DNA of 7,654 nt, taken from positions 1 to 7,654 of the forward strand of contig JAIPBB010000268.1 of assembly GCA_021739805.1 (NCBI GenBank), given 5' to 3'. Both the position numbers and the translations under genes were made by a program. The stretch comes from Saprospiraceae bacterium. Lineage in GTDB: Bacteria > Bacteroidota > Bacteroidia > Bacteroidales > JAIPBB01. Positions 5,601 to 7,654 of the stretch are shown here, piece after piece. Numbering within the stretch: position 1 is the first letter of the stretch; each line of letters starts with the position of its first letter. Under the pieces are notes generated by a model. That model saw only the letters and a list, made by a program, of their open reading frames with translations. It did no database searches and was not told where the DNA came from.

Positions 5601-6410
5601 ATGGATAAACCAAAAGTTTTATTTGTAAATCAAGAAATAACACCATATTTAGAAGAAAGTCATATGGGGTTAATTGGTAGACATCTTCCGCAAGGAATTC
5701 AAGAACGAAATAAAGAAATACGAACTTTTATGCCTCGTTTCGGGCATATTAATGAAAGAAGAAATCAACTTCATGAGGTAATTCGATTATCAGGAATGAA
5801 TCTTATTATTAACGATGCAGATCATCCCCTAATTATTAAGGTTGCATCAATCCAATCTGCCAGAATGCAGATTTATTTTATCGATAACGAAGACTATTTT
5901 CATAGAAAATTTGTTTTTAGGGATAAGAATAATAAATTTTTTAATGATAATGATGAAAGAGCAATTTTCTTTTCTCGAGGAGTATTAGAAACTGTTAAAA
6001 AGCTTGGATGGGCTCCTGATATTGTTCATTGTCATGGTTGGATGTCAAGCCTGGTGCCGCTTTACATAAAAAAAGCATTTCAGGATAATCCTATTTTTAG
6101 TGATACAAAAATTATTTGTTCACTATATGATGATGATTTTTCAGAGACCTTTAATTCAGATTTTTCAAAGAAAATATTGTTTGAGGGTATTTCAGAAGAA
6201 GATATAACACACTTTAATGAACCAAACTTCGTTAACCTGATGAAATCAGCAATTGATTTTTCAGATGCTTTGATTATTGGCAGTGAAAATATTAATCCAG
6301 AAATTGAAAAATACGCCAGAGCAAAAAAAATCCCAATACTCGATTATTTACCTCTGGATAATTATATTGAACAATTTTCTGAACTTTACGACCAGTTGCT
6401 TGAGAATTAA
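5601..6410 (+). CDS. Short glycogen/starch synthase-like protein (GT5 N-terminal domain only), 269 aa
   Basis: It resembles the N-terminal Rossmann-like half of GT5 glycogen synthases: VLFVNQEITPY (6-16), a region ending in LPQGI (29-33), the segment YFIDNEDYF (92-100), then NDERAIFFSRG (117-127) and PDIVHCHGWMSSLVPLY (139-155), which aligns with the 'HAHDW...L' block of GlgA. Two features argue against ordinary glycogen synthase. At about 270 aa it lacks the whole C-terminal domain, which supplies part of the nucleotide-sugar site (full GlgA is about 480 aa). The K-x-G-G-L loop that binds ADP-glucose is replaced by E-S-H-M-G-L (19-24), with no Lys and only one Gly. In the HCHGW block the usual Asp is Gly. 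Databases often call such proteins glycogen synthase by homology; a non-catalytic, sugar-sensing or partner-dependent role is my inference. The next gene follows 30 nt later in the same direction, so the two are probably co-transcribed. Confidence 0.85.
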   Translation: MDKPKVLFVNQEITPYLEESHMGLIGRHLPQGIQERNKEIRTFMPRFGHINERRNQLHEVIRLSGMNLIINDADHPLIIKVASIQSARMQIYFIDNEDYFHRKFVFRDKNNKFFNDNDERAIFFSRGVLETVKKLGWAPDIVHCHGWMSSLVPLYIKKAFQDNPIFSDTKIICSLYDDDFSETFNSDFSKKILFEGISEEDITHFNEPNFVNLMKSAIDFSDALIIGSENINPEIEKYARAKKIPILDYLPLDNYIEQFSELYDQLLEN

Positions 6411-6440
6411 ATTTAGTATTACTTTTTAAATTATTTTAAA

Positions 6441-7654
6441 TTGGCAAGAAGCATTTTACGAAGATGGGCAATTATTACAATAGTAATAACACCTTTAGTT
6501 TTCCTTTTCTCAGCTTGTGAAGAGCCTGATATAGTTGGCATGGAAGTACATCCGGATATTGATAATATTAATATTTTTTTTAGCGATACAGCATCCATAT
6601 TATCATATTCTGAAATTGAAGATTCTCTTAGAACTGATGAAACAGATCTTAATCTTTTAGGTAGTTATAAAGACCCGGTTTTTGGAACAAGCACGGCAAA
6701 TTTTTGCACACAGCTTAGGCTGTCGAGCAACGATGTGAGTTTTGGAACATCACCGGTTTTTGACTCACTTGTCCTGTCACTGGTTTATAATGGGTATTAT
6801 GGTGATAATTCATTTCAACATAATGTTATGGTTTATGAATTAATTGAAGATATTTATAGTGATAGTGATTACTATTCGTTTCAACCATTTTTATATGATA
6901 ATACCGAGTTGGCTAATATTACATTTGTGCCAAACTTCGATGATAGCGTTTTAGTGGATGGAGAAATGCAAGCACCTCAGTTAAGAATAAATCTTAATCA
7001 AATATTGGGAGATAAATTTCTTCAAACGGCTTTATCAACCGACCTCTCTGATAACGACAATTTTCTGAAATTTTTTAAAGGATTATATTTGAAAGTACCT
7101 ACCGCTAGTTCTGGTGGTTCAATTCTTTACTTTGACACTCAATCAGCACTTTCAAAACTTACTTTATACTATCATAATTCAACTGATACAACAACTTATA
7201 ATTTTGTAATAAATGAAAATTGCGCAAGAGTAAATATGTTTGACCATAATGATTATATTGATGCAGATAATGATTTAAAAAATCAAATATTCACTGATAC
7301 GAATTTGGGTCAGACAAAGCTTTATATACAATCTATGGGCGGCATTAGAACTAAATTGCAATTTCCAAACCTTAAAAACTTTTTTGACAAAGGAAAAATT
7401 GCTATTAATAGTGCTTTACTAATTGTTTCAGTTGATCAAACAGATTTGACAATTAGTGATTTTGAAGCTCCTGCAAGGTTAAGACTAGTGAAATTAGATA
7501 AAAATGGGGTTATTGATATCATTCCTGTTACTGATGCTTTTGTTGGTGATTCTTATTTTGGTGGATTTTATAATGAAACTAAGAAAGAATATCAGTTTAA
7601 TTTACAATTGCATATTCAGGAAATACTTAATGGTGATATTGAAGATTATGGTTT
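6441..7654 (+). CDS. DUF4270 family lipoprotein, partial (first 404 codons)
   Basis: The frame is open from just after a stop at 6414-6416 to the window edge. The only start that keeps the export signal is TTG 6441; the first in-frame ATG (6540, residue 34) lies after the lipobox. From TTG the protein has Arg3/Arg7/Arg8, a hydrophobic stretch (10-23) and F-S-A-C with Cys26 as lipidation site, followed by acidic Glu-Glu-Pro-Asp, which could help outer-surface sorting as in other Bacteroidota lipoproteins. The body matches the DUF4270 family as I know it: LLGSYKDPVFGTSTANF (about 71-87), DSLVLSLVYNGYYGD, MVYELIEDIYSDSDYY, and FFKGLYLKVP followed by a beta-rich part. Family function is unknown. 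It lies 30 nt downstream of the GT5-like gene with no terminator between. The C-terminus is outside the window, so it is incomplete only because of the cut. Confidence 0.88.
   Translation, partial: MARSILRRWAIITIVITPLVFLFSACEEPDIVGMEVHPDIDNINIFFSDTASILSYSEIEDSLRTDETDLNLLGSYKDPVFGTSTANFCTQLRLSSNDVSFGTSPVFDSLVLSLVYNGYYGDNSFQHNVMVYELIEDIYSDSDYYSFQPFLYDNTELANITFVPNFDDSVLVDGEMQAPQLRINLNQILGDKFLQTALSTDLSDNDNFLKFFKGLYLKVPTASSGGSILYFDTQSALSKLTLYYHNSTDTTTYNFVINENCARVNMFDHNDYIDADNDLKNQIFTDTNLGQTKLYIQSMGGIRTKLQFPNLKNFFDKGKIAINSALLIVSVDQTDLTISDFEAPARLRLVKLDKNGVIDIIPVTDAFVGDSYFGGFYNETKKEYQFNLQLHIQEILNGDIEDYG

Overview
This window looks like a chromosomal segment of a low-GC Bacteroidota bacterium, probably Bacteroidales or Marinilabiliales-like. 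Four things point there: the AT-rich sequence, start codons with no clear Shine-Dalgarno, promoter matches of the Bacteroidota type (TTTG about 20 nt ahead of TAnnTTTG), and a gene set of type IX secretion (T9SS) cargo, a DUF4270 lipoprotein and the short glycogen-synthase-like protein found next to panC in this phylum. The species cannot be named from the sequence.

Left part (1-2793, + strand): two envelope genes that look accessory. The first encodes an unrecognised lipoprotein of 344 aa (start at 183) and ends at a strong stem-loop terminator. The second encodes a secreted 487-aa protein with propeller-like repeats and a C-terminal T9SS type A sorting domain.

Middle part (2801-5498, - strand): a compact operon read right to left: panC, panD, a UPF0104/LPG-synthase-like membrane protein, and a stand-alone rfaE2-type (HldC-like) adenylyltransferase. 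Gaps are 15 nt and 3 nt, then a 29-nt overlap. PanD makes beta-alanine and PanC joins it to pantoate, so these two work in series toward pantothenate and CoA. The other two point to envelope and LPS-type biosynthesis.

Right part (5601 to window end, + strand): a divergent pair driven from a 102-bp region that carries good promoter matches on both strands. It encodes a short GT5 (glycogen/starch synthase) N-terminal-domain protein with a degraded nucleotide-sugar motif, followed 30 nt later by a DUF4270 lipoprotein that starts at TTG and runs off the window.

No rRNA, tRNA, CRISPR array, insertion sequence or phage gene was seen, and no gene-free stretch exceeds 300 bases. Most of the window is ordinary conserved Bacteroidota core. 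The part that deserves a second look is the GT5-like protein with its DUF4270 partner, since it is likely not a glycogen synthase, followed by the two uncharacterised surface proteins on the left.
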